Position numbers and translations under genes: made by a program. Under the pieces are notes generated by a model. That model ran no database searches. It was not told the DNA's origin and saw only the letters and a program-made list of their open reading frames with translations. Below are positions 25,628-34,837 of a DNA stretch of 64,000 nucleotides, piece by piece. Numbering within the stretch: the stretch's first letter is position 1; the number at the start of each line of letters is the position of its first letter. The stretch lies in the NCBI RefSeq assembly GCF_004923255.1, contig NZ_QYRT01000003.1, forward strand, positions 62,001 through 126,000. Direction: 5' to 3'. This DNA is from Subtercola vilae (GTDB taxonomy: Bacteria; Actinomycetota; Actinomycetes; Actinomycetales; Microbacteriaceae).

Positions 25628-27555
25628 TGGCGGCAACACAACGAATGACGGTCAGCCAGGCGCTCATAGAGTTTCTCGCGCACCAGTGGACTGTCGACGG
25701 GAACCTTCGCGAACGCACCATCCCCGGTGTCTTCGGTATCTTCGGGCATGGAAATGTCGCCGGCGTGGGCCAGGCGCTGAAACAGCTCAACGTCGATTCG
25801 CCCGATCTGATGCCCTATTACCAAGCCCGAAACGAACAGGCAATGGTGCATCAAGCAGTCGGATACGCGCGGATGCATCGTCGCCGCGCAACGTTCGCCG
25901 CCACTGCCTCCGTTGGCCCAGGCGCAACCAACATGCTCACTGGCGCAGCTGTGGCCACGACGAATCGGCTACCTGCGCTGCTGTTGCCGAGTGACACCTT
26001 CGCCACACGCGTCGCCGACCCCGTGCTGCAGCAGCTCGAGTTGCCTCACGACATCGGAATCACCGTCAATGATGCTTTCCGCCCTCTGTCGAAGTTTTTC
26101 GACCGGGTACAACGACCCGAGCAGCTGTATTCGATCGCGCTTTCGGCGATGCGCGTTCTGCTTGACCCAGCAGACACGGGCGCGGTGACAATTGCCCTGC
26201 CCGAAGATGTTCAAGCGGAACACCTCGATGTGCCCACTTCGTTCTTGCAAGACCGGGAATGGCACATTCGGCGCCCGCTTCCTGAGCGGCCGGCTCTCGC
26301 GCGTGCGATCGACGCGATCAGAGCAGCGAAACGACCTCTCATTGTCGCCGGCGGAGGTGTGCTCTATTCGGGAGCAGAAGAACAACTCCGCGCGTTCGCC
26401 GAGAAGACCGGAATCCCGGTGGCGACTACCCAGGCGGGCGGAGGCTCGTTGGTCTGGGATCACCCGCAGTACCTTGGCGGTATCGGTGCGACCGGCACAA
26501 CGGCAGCGAACCGGCTGGCTGCAACCTCAGATCTGATCATCGGTATCGGCACCCGGTACAGCGACTTCACCACCGGCTCGCGTACGGCCTTTCAGAACCC
26601 GGTGGTTCGGTTCGTCAACATCAACGTGGCCGCTTTCGATGCGTACAAACACGGTACTCAGATGGCCGTCATCGCTGACGCCCGCGAAGCTCTGACCGAA
26701 CTTCTGGCCCACACCGACGGCGTTCTGGTCGATGTCGAATACGCGCACCGCATCACCGCAGAAAAGGCGGAATGGGATGCGGCTGTGGATCAGGCGTTCC
26801 TCCCCTCGGGTCTCGCTCTACCGGGGCAGCCAGAGATCATCGGGGCCGTTCACGAATCGACCGACCCTGACGACGTCATCGTTCAAGCCGCCGGATCACT
26901 GCCCGGAGACCTGCACAAACTCTGGCGAGTCCGTGACCCGCTGGGGTATCACGTCGAATATGCGTTCTCTTGCATGGGTTACGAAATCGCCGGCGGGCTG
27001 GGTGTGAAACGCGGAGCCCTGGCAGAAGGTTCTGACAGAGATGTCATCGTCATGGTCGGTGACGGTTCGTACTTGATGCTCAGTTCTGAGCTTGTCACCG
27101 CCGTCGCCGAAGGTATCAAGATCATCGTGGTGCTCATTCAGAATCACGGATACGCCTCCATCGGGCACCTTTCTGAGACCGTCGGTTCAGAAAGATTCGG
27201 CACGCTGTACCGGCATTTCGACCCCGAAGCGCGAAACTTTCAAACCGAACTGCCGTTACCGATCGATCTGGCGATGAATGCCCGCAGCTACGGAATCGAC
27301 GTCATCGAAATCGAGGCGGGGCAGAGCGCCATCGGCGACCTCACCGCTGCGATGGCGGTCGCTAAAGCCTCATCGCGCGCGACGTTCATCCATATCAACA
27401 GCGACCCACGCATTTACGGTCCTGATGGTGGGGGCTGGTGGGACGTGCCGGTGGCCGAAGTGTCGACATTGGAATCGACTCGGATCGCCCGAGCCGACTA
27501 CGAGGTGCAACGCACAGCCCAACGCTCGCTGCTCGGAGAGGAATCTGCTCAGTGA
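25627..27555 (+). CDS. iolD: 3D-(3,5/4)-trihydroxycyclohexane-1,2-dione acylhydrolase (ThDP-dependent)
   Basis: A 642-residue thiamine diphosphate enzyme that hydrolyses the ring of trihydroxycyclohexanedione. The N-terminal Pyr domain contains GVFGIFGHGNVAGVG and the catalytic Glu region ARNEQAMVHQAVGYAR. A central domain (about 200-330) follows. The C-terminal PP domain has the GDG...N ThDP motif (VMVGDGSYLMLSSELVTAV, then QNHGYASIGHLS). Length and arrangement match IolD. It is translationally coupled to iolB upstream and the iolE-like gene downstream (GTGA). Confidence 0.94.
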   Translation: MAATQRMTVSQALIEFLAHQWTVDGNLRERTIPGVFGIFGHGNVAGVGQALKQLNVDSPDLMPYYQARNEQAMVHQAVGYARMHRRRATFAATASVGPGATNMLTGAAVATTNRLPALLLPSDTFATRVADPVLQQLELPHDIGITVNDAFRPLSKFFDRVQRPEQLYSIALSAMRVLLDPADTGAVTIALPEDVQAEHLDVPTSFLQDREWHIRRPLPERPALARAIDAIRAAKRPLIVAGGGVLYSGAEEQLRAFAEKTGIPVATTQAGGGSLVWDHPQYLGGIGATGTTAANRLAATSDLIIGIGTRYSDFTTGSRTAFQNPVVRFVNINVAAFDAYKHGTQMAVIADAREALTELLAHTDGVLVDVEYAHRITAEKAEWDAAVDQAFLPSGLALPGQPEIIGAVHESTDPDDVIVQAAGSLPGDLHKLWRVRDPLGYHVEYAFSCMGYEIAGGLGVKRGALAEGSDRDVIVMVGDGSYLMLSSELVTAVAEGIKIIVVLIQNHGYASIGHLSETVGSERFGTLYRHFDPEARNFQTELPLPIDLAMNARSYGIDVIEIEAGQSAIGDLTAAMAVAKASSRATFIHINSDPRIYGPDGGGWWDVPVAEVSTLESTRIARADYEVQRTAQRSLLGEESAQ

Positions 27556-28469
27556 AAGCAACAGTTGCCGGAGCGCCCGTCAGTTTCGGTGTCTTCGAGA
27601 TGACGCCGGAGGGAGCTGAAACGGTTGCCGCTGACGACATGCTTCAGATTCTCGCCGAGGCGGGCTACGACGGTGTGGATCTCGGGCCGGTGGGCTACTT
27701 CGGCCGCGGAGATCAGTTGCGTAGAAGGCTTGCGAACTTCGGCCTCGAACTGGCTGGCGGCTGGGTGCAGTTGCCGTTTTCTGACGATGAAGCTTTTCAA
27801 GCAGCGCTGCCCAGTCTCACCGATGCGCTTCGAGTCTTCTCGGATGCGGCTGAATCAAGCCCCAATCGTCTTCCTCTGCCGACTCTCGCTGACGACGGCT
27901 CCGCAGCGAGACGTGCCGCACCCGGGCGAGGGCAGACTGAGGATCCTCTCGACGACGAGGGGTGGCAGCGACTTGCCACAAACGCTGCACACGCGGCACA
28001 CCTCGTGCGGGCGTCTGGGTTCGAGCCCACATTTCATCACCACGCGGGAACATTTGTTGAGTCTCCCGATGAGATCGATCGGTTTCTCAGCAACGTCGAC
28101 ATCGATCTCACTCTCGACACCGGGCATCTCTTCATTGCCGGAGGCGACCCGCTTGAGGCAGTGCGGCGGTGGGGAGGGCGCATCAACCATCTGCATCTGA
28201 AAGACGTCGACCTTGCCGAGCTGAAGCGGGTGCTGGCAGCGGGCGGCGGAATGCCCGAGGTCTGGTCTTCGGGCGCATTTGTCGCTTTCGGCACAGGCGA
28301 CATCGACCTTCCCTCTGTGATGGCCGCCATCGACGAGCGCGGCTTTGAGGGATGGGTTGTTGTCGAACAAGACGTTCTGAACGGCAGCGACCTCTCACTT
28401 CCCACCTTCCAACAACAACGTGCCCACGATCAACGACTCAACCGCGACGCGTTGAGCGCCTGGGTATGA
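27552..28469 (+). CDS. IolE-like sugar isomerase/epimerase (probable inosose dehydratase)
   Basis: A 305-residue TIM-barrel AP-endonuclease-2-type protein. It starts KATVAGAPVSFGVFEMTPEG. Metal-binding residues are spread over FEPTFHHHAGTFVESPDEI, DLTLDTGHLFIAGGDP, INHLHLKDVD and VVVEQD, in the order usual for IolE. Inosose dehydratase removes water from scyllo-inosose to give the IolD substrate. The position between iolD and iolG supports this, though IolE and IolI-type isomerases are hard to separate by sequence. The GTG at 27552 overlaps the iolD stop by 4 bp. The middle (about 95-130) has a low-complexity insertion. Confidence 0.85.
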   Translation: MKATVAGAPVSFGVFEMTPEGAETVAADDMLQILAEAGYDGVDLGPVGYFGRGDQLRRRLANFGLELAGGWVQLPFSDDEAFQAALPSLTDALRVFSDAAESSPNRLPLPTLADDGSAARRAAPGRGQTEDPLDDEGWQRLATNAAHAAHLVRASGFEPTFHHHAGTFVESPDEIDRFLSNVDIDLTLDTGHLFIAGGDPLEAVRRWGGRINHLHLKDVDLAELKRVLAAGGGMPEVWSSGAFVAFGTGDIDLPSVMAAIDERGFEGWVVVEQDVLNGSDLSLPTFQQQRAHDQRLNRDALSAWV

Positions 28470-28494
28470 ACCACTCTCGACAGGAAACCTTGAA

Positions 28495-29505
28495 ATGACC
28501 AAACGACCTCTCCGTTTCGGGCTCATTGGCACCGGTCGGATCGGCATGGTGCATGCCGCGAGTATCGCCGCATCACCGAATGCCGTGCTGAGTTGGGTGT
28601 GCGACCCGTTCATCGACGGTGCCAAAAGTGCAGCCTCGGTCTACGGCGGAACAGTGACCGATTCGGCTGACGAAGTCTTCGCGTCAGGCGAAGTAGATGC
28701 AGTGCTCATCGCCTCGCCCACAGCCACCCACATCGACCTCATCTCAGCGGCACTCGACGCAGGCATTCCCGCATTGTGCGAAAAGCCCATCGACCTCGAC
28801 ATCGTGCGCGTCGAAGGGCTTCGGGCGAGGGTCGCATCGTCGGGCGTACCGATCGCGCTTGGCTTCAACCGTCGGTTCGATCCCGGCTTTGCCGAGGCGC
28901 GCGCGAGAGTGGCGGCCGGAGAAATCGGTGATATTGAGCAGCTCTCGATCATCAGCCGCGACCCGTCTGCGCCGCCCGCGGCCTACGTGGGCGTGTCCGG
29001 AGGTATCTTTCGTGACATGACCATTCACGACTTCGACATGGCCCGGTTCTTTGTGTCCGACATCGTCGAGGTGAGCGCCGTCGGTACCAGAACCTTCGAT
29101 GCCGGAGCGCGCGAGCACGGCGACTTCGACACGGCCGTGACGGTACTGCGGGCGGCGTCCGGCGCGATCGTGACCATCACGAACTCCCGACACAGCGCCG
29201 TCGGCTATGACCAGCGCATCGAAGCATTCGGCGCTCTCGGCATGCTTCAGGTCGCAAATCAGGGAACCAGCCTGGTGAGCGTCTCGACCGCAACCGCAGT
29301 TGAGTCTCGGCCGCCGTACCAGGACTTCTTCCTCGAGCGTTACGCCGGAGCATACGCCGCAGAACTGGAGGAATTCGTCAAACTTGCCCGCGGTGAGGCG
29401 TCGACGAGCCCGACGTTTGACGACGGCCGCGCCGCTCTCATCCTTGCCGACGCAGCCCAACGCTCAGCGGAGCAGCACACCGCTGTCGCTGTCGACCTTT
29501 CATGA
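28495..29505 (+). CDS. iolG: inositol 2-dehydrogenase
   Basis: A 336-residue Gfo/Idh/MocA oxidoreductase. It oxidises myo-inositol to scyllo-inosose with NAD, the first catabolic step. It has the Rossmann motif FGLIGTGRIGMVHAASI, the catalytic Lys in LCEKPIDLD, and the substrate region GGIFRDMTIHDFDMARFF (DxxxH). The segment GFNRRFDPGFAEARARV is typical of IolG. Length is normal. A Shine-Dalgarno AGGAAA precedes the ATG. It overlaps the next gene by 4 bp (ATGA). Confidence 0.92.
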   Translation: MTKRPLRFGLIGTGRIGMVHAASIAASPNAVLSWVCDPFIDGAKSAASVYGGTVTDSADEVFASGEVDAVLIASPTATHIDLISAALDAGIPALCEKPIDLDIVRVEGLRARVASSGVPIALGFNRRFDPGFAEARARVAAGEIGDIEQLSIISRDPSAPPAAYVGVSGGIFRDMTIHDFDMARFFVSDIVEVSAVGTRTFDAGAREHGDFDTAVTVLRAASGAIVTITNSRHSAVGYDQRIEAFGALGMLQVANQGTSLVSVSTATAVESRPPYQDFFLERYAGAYAAELEEFVKLARGEASTSPTFDDGRAALILADAAQRSAEQHTAVAVDLS

Positions 29506-30275
29506 GCTTCCGCCTCGCCGCATCGGCAGAAATGCTGTACCTGAAGCTCCCGTTCACAGAGCGCGTGAAGCGACTCCACGAGCGAGGATTCGAAGTGGAG
29601 ATCTGGGGCTGGAACACCAAGAATCTCACGGAGATTGCAGCGACCGGGGCCGTTATTTCCTCAATGACGGGCTACCTGCGGGGAGACCTGACGAGCGCAG
29701 AGGGCATTCGGGAACTCTTGAGTACGGCTGCAGAATCGCTGCAGGCCGCCGAAATCATCAACTCGCCACGATTGAACCTGCACGGCACCGGTCTCGATGC
29801 GAAGGGGTTGCCTGTCATCTCGGGGCACCACGTTACCGGTGCCGATTGGCTCACGGCAGAAGACACGCTCCGCCGCATCGCGGAACTCGGTGAGAGTGCC
29901 GGCCGAGTATTCACCCTGGAGAACCTGAATACTGCCGTCGATCATCCCGGCACCCCGTTCGCCAGGGCCGCAGATACCCTCGCTTTGGTCTCCGCTGTCG
30001 ACAGCCCTGGGCTCAAACTGAACCTGGATCTCTACCACGCCCAAATCGGCGAAGGAAACCTCATCGATCTCGTTCGCCGCGCACTGCCGTGGGTCGGTGA
30101 AATCCAGGTAGCTGACGTTCCCGGCCGGTGCGAACCCGGCACCGGAGAGATTAGGTACCAAGCGATCGCAGCTGAGCTACGATCGCTTGGTTATGAGGGC
30201 GTAGTGGCCCTGGAAGGCTGGGCGAGCGGCGACCCCGACGCCGCACTCGACGCGTTTCAGGCCGCCTTCAGCTGA
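29502..30275 (+). CDS. hydroxypyruvate-isomerase-like TIM-barrel protein (IolH position)
   Basis: A 257-residue sugar phosphate isomerase/epimerase of the Hyi/OtnI type. It shows metal-ligand regions FTLENLNTAVDHPGTPF, LKLNLDLYHAQIGEGNL, VGEIQVADVPGRCEPGTGEI and VALEGW. It is the last gene of the iol run, where relatives carry iolH. It may act on a keto-inositol or a side product. Its start overlaps the iolG stop, so it is coupled. Its end runs 8 bp into the convergent Gfo/Idh/MocA gene. The sequence does not identify the substrate. Confidence 0.8.
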   Translation: MSFRLAASAEMLYLKLPFTERVKRLHERGFEVEIWGWNTKNLTEIAATGAVISSMTGYLRGDLTSAEGIRELLSTAAESLQAAEIINSPRLNLHGTGLDAKGLPVISGHHVTGADWLTAEDTLRRIAELGESAGRVFTLENLNTAVDHPGTPFARAADTLALVSAVDSPGLKLNLDLYHAQIGEGNLIDLVRRALPWVGEIQVADVPGRCEPGTGEIRYQAIAAELRSLGYEGVVALEGWASGDPDAALDAFQAAFS

Positions 30276-31479
30276 CGACGTCGTCAGTCAGCCCCGATTG
30301 ACTCGGCCCGTGTTGGGTCATGGTTTCTCCGACAGCGACCCATGCGCCTGTCTCGGCGCTGGTCTGTGCCGCGTGAACAATCTCAGCTGCGGCCCACGCA
30401 TCCGTCGCCGAAGCAGAGTATTGCCGGTTCTCCAGAACCGAGCGGAGAAACAGCGACGCCTCTACCGTCTTCAGATCATCGAAACCCATCCCGGTTCCTG
30501 CCCCGGGCTGGAACCGCGCGAAGTCGCCCATTCCGGGGCCCATCAGCACTGTTCGGAATCCAGACAGGTCGTCAGCGATTTCTAGCTCGTTCATGCGCTG
30601 GAAGTCCCACCGAAGTGACCCTTTGGTGCCGTAGACCTCGAGTACATACTGCGCTCGGGGTCCCACCGATACCCGACTCGATTCAAGAACAGCGACGCCG
30701 CCACCGGCGAACCGAGCGAGGAGGGCCGCATAGTCCTCATTTTCGACCGAGCCCATCGGGGCATCCTCGGTACCGCGGCTGAAATGGCTGACCGCCCCAG
30801 ACGCCGGTAACGGACGTTGTGGGATGAATGTTTCGGTCATCGCGGTGACCGAAACGATTCTGCCGACGACATACTGGGCCAGGTCGGCGCCATGCGAGAG
30901 GAGGTCACCGAGCACGCCGCTGCCCGCAAGATCTCTCTTGAAACGCCATGTCAAGGCGCCCAGGGGGTCGGCGGAGTAGTCGGCCATGAATGCCACTCGC
31001 ACGTTGGTGATGGTGCCTAGCGCGCCGTCGCGCACGAGCCGCCGGGCGTGCTCCACCGCCGGTGCGTTTCGATAGTTGAACCCCACAGACGACACCACCT
31101 GAGCGGCCGACGCGGCTTCGGCAATATGTCGGGATTCGAGCACGCCGCGTCCCATCGGCTTTTCGATCCAAAACGGTTTGCCCGCGGCAATTGCGGCGAG
31201 CGCCATCTCTTCATGCAGAAAATTCGGCGAACAAATCGACACCACATCAACATCAGGATGCGCAAGGACCGCCCGGTAGTCGGAGACAGACTCCCGGTAG
31301 CCGAGAACATCAGTGGCGTACTCGCGAGACTTCTCGTCTGGATCTGCTGCGACAACCAATGCAGCGCGAACGGGGATCTCCGGGTAGTGCTGAGCGGCAG
31401 CGAGATAGGCGCGCGAGTGCAGACGCCCCATCCAGCCGACCGAGATCAGGCCCACTCCAATGGTTTTGCGATGTGTCAT
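30268..31479 (-). CDS. Gfo/Idh/MocA family oxidoreductase (inositol or related polyol)
   Basis: A 403-residue NAD(P)-dependent dehydrogenase. Rossmann motif GVGLISVGWMGRLHSRAYL, catalytic Lys in FWIEKPMGRG and the LAGSGVLGDLLSHGADLAQY substrate block are present. The longer C-terminal domain sets it apart from iolG. The start MTHRKTIGVGL is chosen because the upstream in-frame codons are Cys/His-rich and lie over the divergent promoter region. It converges on the IolH-like gene with an 8-bp overlap and is divergent from the ABC importer. It may convert scyllo- or chiro-inositol, or the glycoside imported by that system. Confidence 0.85.
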   Translation of the reverse strand: MTHRKTIGVGLISVGWMGRLHSRAYLAAAQHYPEIPVRAALVVAADPDEKSREYATDVLGYRESVSDYRAVLAHPDVDVVSICSPNFLHEEMALAAIAAGKPFWIEKPMGRGVLESRHIAEAASAAQVVSSVGFNYRNAPAVEHARRLVRDGALGTITNVRVAFMADYSADPLGALTWRFKRDLAGSGVLGDLLSHGADLAQYVVGRIVSVTAMTETFIPQRPLPASGAVSHFSRGTEDAPMGSVENEDYAALLARFAGGGVAVLESSRVSVGPRAQYVLEVYGTKGSLRWDFQRMNELEIADDLSGFRTVLMGPGMGDFARFQPGAGTGMGFDDLKTVEASLFLRSVLENRQYSASATDAWAAAEIVHAAQTSAETGAWVAVGETMTQHGPSQSGLTDDVVS

Positions 31480-31554
31480 GCGCTGCCTCAATTCGTCTTT
31501 GAATGATCGTACAGACCAATTATACGCAGAATGAGAGAATGTAAGGACTAAGTA

Positions 31555-31584
31555 TTGACATCGGGAGAGATGATGCCGCAGAAT
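31555..31584 (+). promoter_or_regulatory. candidate promoter of the sugar ABC importer
   Basis: TTGACA (31555-31560) with an 18-bp spacer before CAGAAT (31579-31584). The -35 is consensus; the -10 matches 4 of 6. It lies 152 bp before the binding-protein gene. Confidence 0.4.
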
Positions 31585-31594
31585 CATGCTGACG

Positions 31595-31678
31595 CTGACG
31601 TCAAAACATGCAGGTAGGCAGCTCGATGAAGATCTTGCTTTCAGAGGACAGAATGTTCCTTCGTGCACTGACGTCAGT
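31595..31678. promoter_or_regulatory. two CTGACGTCA operator-like sites
   Basis: CTGACGTCA occurs at 31595-31603 and again at 31668-31676, the second inside the perfect palindrome ACTGACGTCAGT (31667-31678). The sites start 73 bp apart, close to seven helical turns, and both lie between the candidate promoter and the binding-protein gene. They may bind a dimeric repressor with looping. The protein is unknown. Confidence 0.45.
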
Positions 31679-31735
31679 CAGCAGTTCTCACCCCGCCACA
31701 TCAGGTGGATGCACACAACAAGAGGAACGCAAATA

Positions 31736-32701
31736 ATGAAGAGACTATTCACCGGGATCGGCATTGTCGCCGTCGCCGGAATTCTACTGACGGCCTGTTC
31801 CGGCACCGGCCAGGCTACGAACTCTGCCAACCCGAACGGTGCGAAGTACACCTACGCCGTGATCACTCACTCAGGCCCCGGTGATGCCTTCTGGGATCGC
31901 GTGAAGTCTGGTGCCGAAGCTGCAGGTTCGAACTACGGCGCGACGATCACGTACAACGCCGATCCTGACCCGGCGAAGCAATCGCAACTGATCGACAACG
32001 CCGTCGCTCAGAAGGTCAACGGAATCGTCGTGTCGATGGCTAATCCCGAAGGCCTCAAGACGAGCATCAAAGCGGCTGTCGCAGCAGGCATCCCCGTCGT
32101 GACGATCAACTCGGGCATCGAGGAGTCAGCAGCATACGGTGCAATCACCCACATCGGCCAGAGCGAGACGGTGGCAGGCCAGGCCGTCGGCAACAAGCTG
32201 AACGACTCCAGCCTGAACAACGTTCTGTGCGTCATCCAGGAAGCAGGCAATGTCGGACTCGAGCAACGGTGCAAGGCTGCCACGTCGACCTTCAAAGGCA
32301 CGATGACCAACCTGCAGGTCGATGGCACGAACGACTCGGAGGTCAAGGCCACGATCAAGTCAAAGCTTCAAGCAGACCCTTCCATCGACGGCGTGCTGAC
32401 CTTGGGTGGACAGTACGCCCTTGACGCGGTCGGCGGCGTCAGTGAATCGAACAGCACCGCGAAGGTCGCAACATTCGACCTGTCTGAAGACGTCGTCGCT
32501 GACGTTCAGGCCGGCACTATCTTGTTCGCCGTAGACCAGCAGCCCTACGTGCAAGGTTTCCTCGGTGTCACAGCTCTGTTCCTCGACAGCACCAATGGCA
32601 ACATCATCGGTGGTGGCCAGCCCGTCTACTCCGGGCCGGCATTCGTCACGAAAGACAATGCCGCACAGGTTGCGCAGTTCGCCAAGAACGGCACCCGCTA
32701 G
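31736..32701 (+). CDS. sugar ABC transporter substrate-binding lipoprotein
   Basis: A 321-residue ribose/inositol-type binding protein (Peripla_BP_4 fold). The lipoprotein signal has lipobox LTACS (Cys at about residue 20). Mature features include YTYAVITHSGPGDAFWDRVK, QLIDNAVAQKVNGIVVSMAN and FDLSEDVVADVQAGTILFAV, where Asp/Arg residues usually contact the sugar. The ATG at 31736 is chosen over earlier starts because it begins the signal peptide and follows AGAGGA. With the permease and ATPase downstream it forms a CUT2 importer, probably for inositol given the surrounding genes. Confidence 0.88.
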   Translation: MKRLFTGIGIVAVAGILLTACSGTGQATNSANPNGAKYTYAVITHSGPGDAFWDRVKSGAEAAGSNYGATITYNADPDPAKQSQLIDNAVAQKVNGIVVSMANPEGLKTSIKAAVAAGIPVVTINSGIEESAAYGAITHIGQSETVAGQAVGNKLNDSSLNNVLCVIQEAGNVGLEQRCKAATSTFKGTMTNLQVDGTNDSEVKATIKSKLQADPSIDGVLTLGGQYALDAVGGVSESNSTAKVATFDLSEDVVADVQAGTILFAVDQQPYVQGFLGVTALFLDSTNGNIIGGGQPVYSGPAFVTKDNAAQVAQFAKNGTR

Positions 32702-32770
32702 CATTCCGGTCAATGCGGGGGAGGGGCGCACGGTTGCGCGCTTTCCCCGCATTACACGAAAGGACACCCT

Positions 32771-33817
32771 GTGACAACAACAGACATCATGACCATCGCG
32801 ACGCGGCCGCGTGTTGAGAACCGGCCCATTCGCCGCATATTAGGACGACCCGAGACAGGCGCACTGGTCGCGGCACTTGCCGTCATGATCTTCTTCTCCG
32901 TCTACACCACCACCTTCCTCACGTTGCCAGGGGCTGGTGTCTGGCTCGAATCTGCCTCGACCTTCGGCATCATGGCCGTGGCAGTGGCCTTGCTGATGAT
33001 CGGTGGCGAGTTCGACCTCTCCGCAGGCGTCATGACCGGCTTTACCGCTCTTGTGGTCGGAATCCTGACCACTCAATTCGGGGTGAACATCTGGGTCGCA
33101 GCGATCGTGTCGCTCGCCGTCGCTCTTGCGATTGGAGCGCTCAACGGATACGTCGTCATGCGCACAGGCCTGCCGAGCTTCATCGTCACCCTCGGCACGT
33201 TCTTCGTTCTCGCCGGCGCAGACCTTGCCGTCACGAAACTCTTGACCGGCCAGGTCGCGATTCAGGGCATGACGAAAGTTCCGTTCTACGATTCGATCGC
33301 AGCGTTCTTCGGCTCCTCGCTCACTATCGGCGGCGGCGTGTTCTACATCTCCGTCGTCTGGTGGATCGTTGTGACCATCATCGCCACCTGGGTGCTTCTC
33401 CGTACTCGCGCTGGCAACTGGATTTTTGCTGTCGGCGGAGCGCTGAACTCCTCGCGTCAGGTCGGCGTGCCTGTTATGAAAACCAAAGTCGGCCTGTTCA
33501 TGACCACCTCAGGGGCTGCCTGGCTCGTCGGAATGATCTCCCTGTTCCGTACTTCGACAGTGCAAGCCAATACTGGTGTCGGACAAGAATTCATCTACAT
33601 CATTTGCGCCGTCGTGGGCGGATGCCTTCTGACCGGTGGTTACGGGTCGGCGGTTGGCGCTGCGCTTGGCGCACTGATTTACGGCATGGTCTTCCAGGGC
33701 ATCACCTTCGCTCAGTGGGACACGAACTGGCTCCGAACCGTTTTGGGCGGCATGCTCCTGCTCGCGGTTTTCCTGAATCACTGGGTTCGCAGAAGAGCAA
33801 CAGGAGGAAGTCGATGA
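32771..33817 (+). CDS. sugar ABC transporter permease (CUT2, RbsC-like)
   Basis: A 348-residue permease with about ten membrane helices. Helix 1 starts near residue 30, and the family segment [20 protein letters not shown] and [20 protein letters not shown] are present. The conserved [20 protein letters not shown] lies near the C-terminus. It starts with GTG at 32771. Its stop overlaps the ATP-binding gene (ATGA). It is the membrane channel of the CUT2 importer at 31736-34623. Confidence 0.9.
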   Translation: MTTTDIMTIATRPRVENRPIRRILGRPETGALVAALAVMIFFSVYTTTFLTLPGAGVWLESASTFGIMAVAVALLMIGGEFDLSAGVMTGFTALVVGILTTQFGVNIWVAAIVSLAVALAIGALNGYVVMRTGLPSFIVTLGTFFVLAGADLAVTKLLTGQVAIQGMTKVPFYDSIAAFFGSSLTIGGGVFYISVVWWIVVTIIATWVLLRTRAGNWIFAVGGALNSSRQVGVPVMKTKVGLFMTTSGAAWLVGMISLFRTSTVQANTGVGQEFIYIICAVVGGCLLTGGYGSAVGAALGALIYGMVFQGITFAQWDTNWLRTVLGGMLLLAVFLNHWVRRRATGGSR

Positions 33818-34623
33818 CCGTCACGCTACCCACCACCCCGGCAACGATCATCGAGGTCAATGCAATCGGTAAAAGCTATGGAGCAGTGAATGCTCTTTCA
33901 GGCATCACCACCAAAGTGAACGCCGGCCAAGTGACATGTGTGCTCGGTGACAATGGCGCTGGAAAGTCCACATTCATCAAAATTCTCGCAGGCGCTCACA
34001 CGCCGAGCGAGGGCCAGCTTCTGATAGATGGTGTTGCGGTTACGTTCTCATCGCCTCGAGCGGCGCTCGACATGGGCATCGCGACGGTCTATCAAGACCT
34101 CGCCGTGGTTCCCTTGATGCCGGTCTGGCGCAATTTCTTTCTCGGCTCGGAGCTGACCCGAGGCACAGGTCCTTTTCGGCGCCTCGACGTGAAAGAGATG
34201 AAGCGAGTGACCGTCGAGGAACTCGCGAACATGGGCATCGATCTACGTGATGTAGATCAACCCATCGGTACTCTGTCCGGCGGTGAACGGCAATGCGTTG
34301 CAATCGCGCGGGCAGTGTACTTCGGGGCTCGCGTCTTGATTCTGGACGAGCCCACGGCGGCGCTTGGCGTCAAGCAATCTGGCGTTGTTCTTCGCTATAT
34401 CGCCCGGGCGCGCGACAAAGGACTCGGAGTTGTATTCATCACCCACAATCCGCATCACGCCTATCCTGTCGGCGACAGGTTTCTTCTTCTCAACCGAGGC
34501 ACAAGCATCGGGGATTTTGAAAAGTCTCAGATCACGCTGGGCGAGCTGACGAGTCTCATGGCCGGAGGTGCGGAACTCGACTCGCTCGCGCACGAGCTCG
34601 AACGCGCCGAACGACGTTCTTAG
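33814..34623 (+). CDS. sugar ABC transporter ATP-binding protein (single NBD)
   Basis: A 269-residue ATPase with Walker [14 protein letters not shown]-loop YQDLAVV, signature [13 protein letters not shown], Walker [12 protein letters not shown] and switch His in [11 protein letters not shown]2 importers usually use a double-NBD protein of about 500 residues (RbsA). This one has a single NBD, as in FrcA-type systems. Its start overlaps the permease stop by 4 bp. It energises import by the preceding permease and binding protein. Confidence 0.9.
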   Translation: MTVTLPTTPATIIEVNAIGKSYGAVNALSGITTKVNAGQVTCVLGDNGAGKSTFIKILAGAHTPSEGQLLIDGVAVTFSSPRAALDMGIATVYQDLAVVPLMPVWRNFFLGSELTRGTGPFRRLDVKEMKRVTVEELANMGIDLRDVDQPIGTLSGGERQCVAIARAVYFGARVLILDEPTAALGVKQSGVVLRYIARARDKGLGVVFITHNPHHAYPVGDRFLLLNRGTSIGDFEKSQITLGELTSLMAGGAELDSLAHELERAERRS

Positions 34624-34689
34624 TTCCGACGTGTGCGACGGATCGGAAGGAGGCAAAAGCAGCACGAGCCAACGAAGGCTTTTTGGGTC

Positions 34690-34719
34690 TTGATTGAGTG
34701 CTCCGCAATTCTGTATGTT
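34690..34719 (+). promoter_or_regulatory. candidate promoter of the GH31 gene
   Basis: TTGATT (34690-34695), an 18-bp spacer and TATGTT (34714-34719) resemble sigma-A elements. They lie about 120 bp before the GTG start and just ahead of an inverted repeat. Confidence 0.35.
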
Positions 34720-34725
34720 TACATA

Positions 34726-34748
34726 TTGAGTTCACAGGATAAACTCAA
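34726..34748. promoter_or_regulatory. inverted repeat, operator-like
   Basis: A perfect 7-bp repeat TTGAGTT (34726-34732) / AACTCAA (34742-34748) with a 9-nt spacer sits just downstream of the candidate -10 of the GH31 gene. It would be well placed for a repressor. The spacer is wrong for a HAIR element. Confidence 0.4.
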
Positions 34749-34837
34749 CAAGGATCCGCGCCCCTTCCGCCCACGATGTGAATCATCGTCTTGGCGCCAG
34801 CGCACGGCATTCACCCAGCAAACAAAGGAGATTGCTC

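Noticed and set aside
30272-30287. Perfect 16-bp palindrome at the convergent gene ends
   Set aside because: It lies in the coding ends of both the IolH-like and the Gfo/Idh/MocA genes, has no loop, and can be explained by codon choice; not enough to call a terminator.
34726-34748. Inverted repeat TTGAGTT/AACTCAA considered as a second HAIR element
   Set aside because: Core TTGAGT to ACTCAA spacing is 11 nt instead of 7, and the gene behind it is a glycosidase, not a heat-shock gene.
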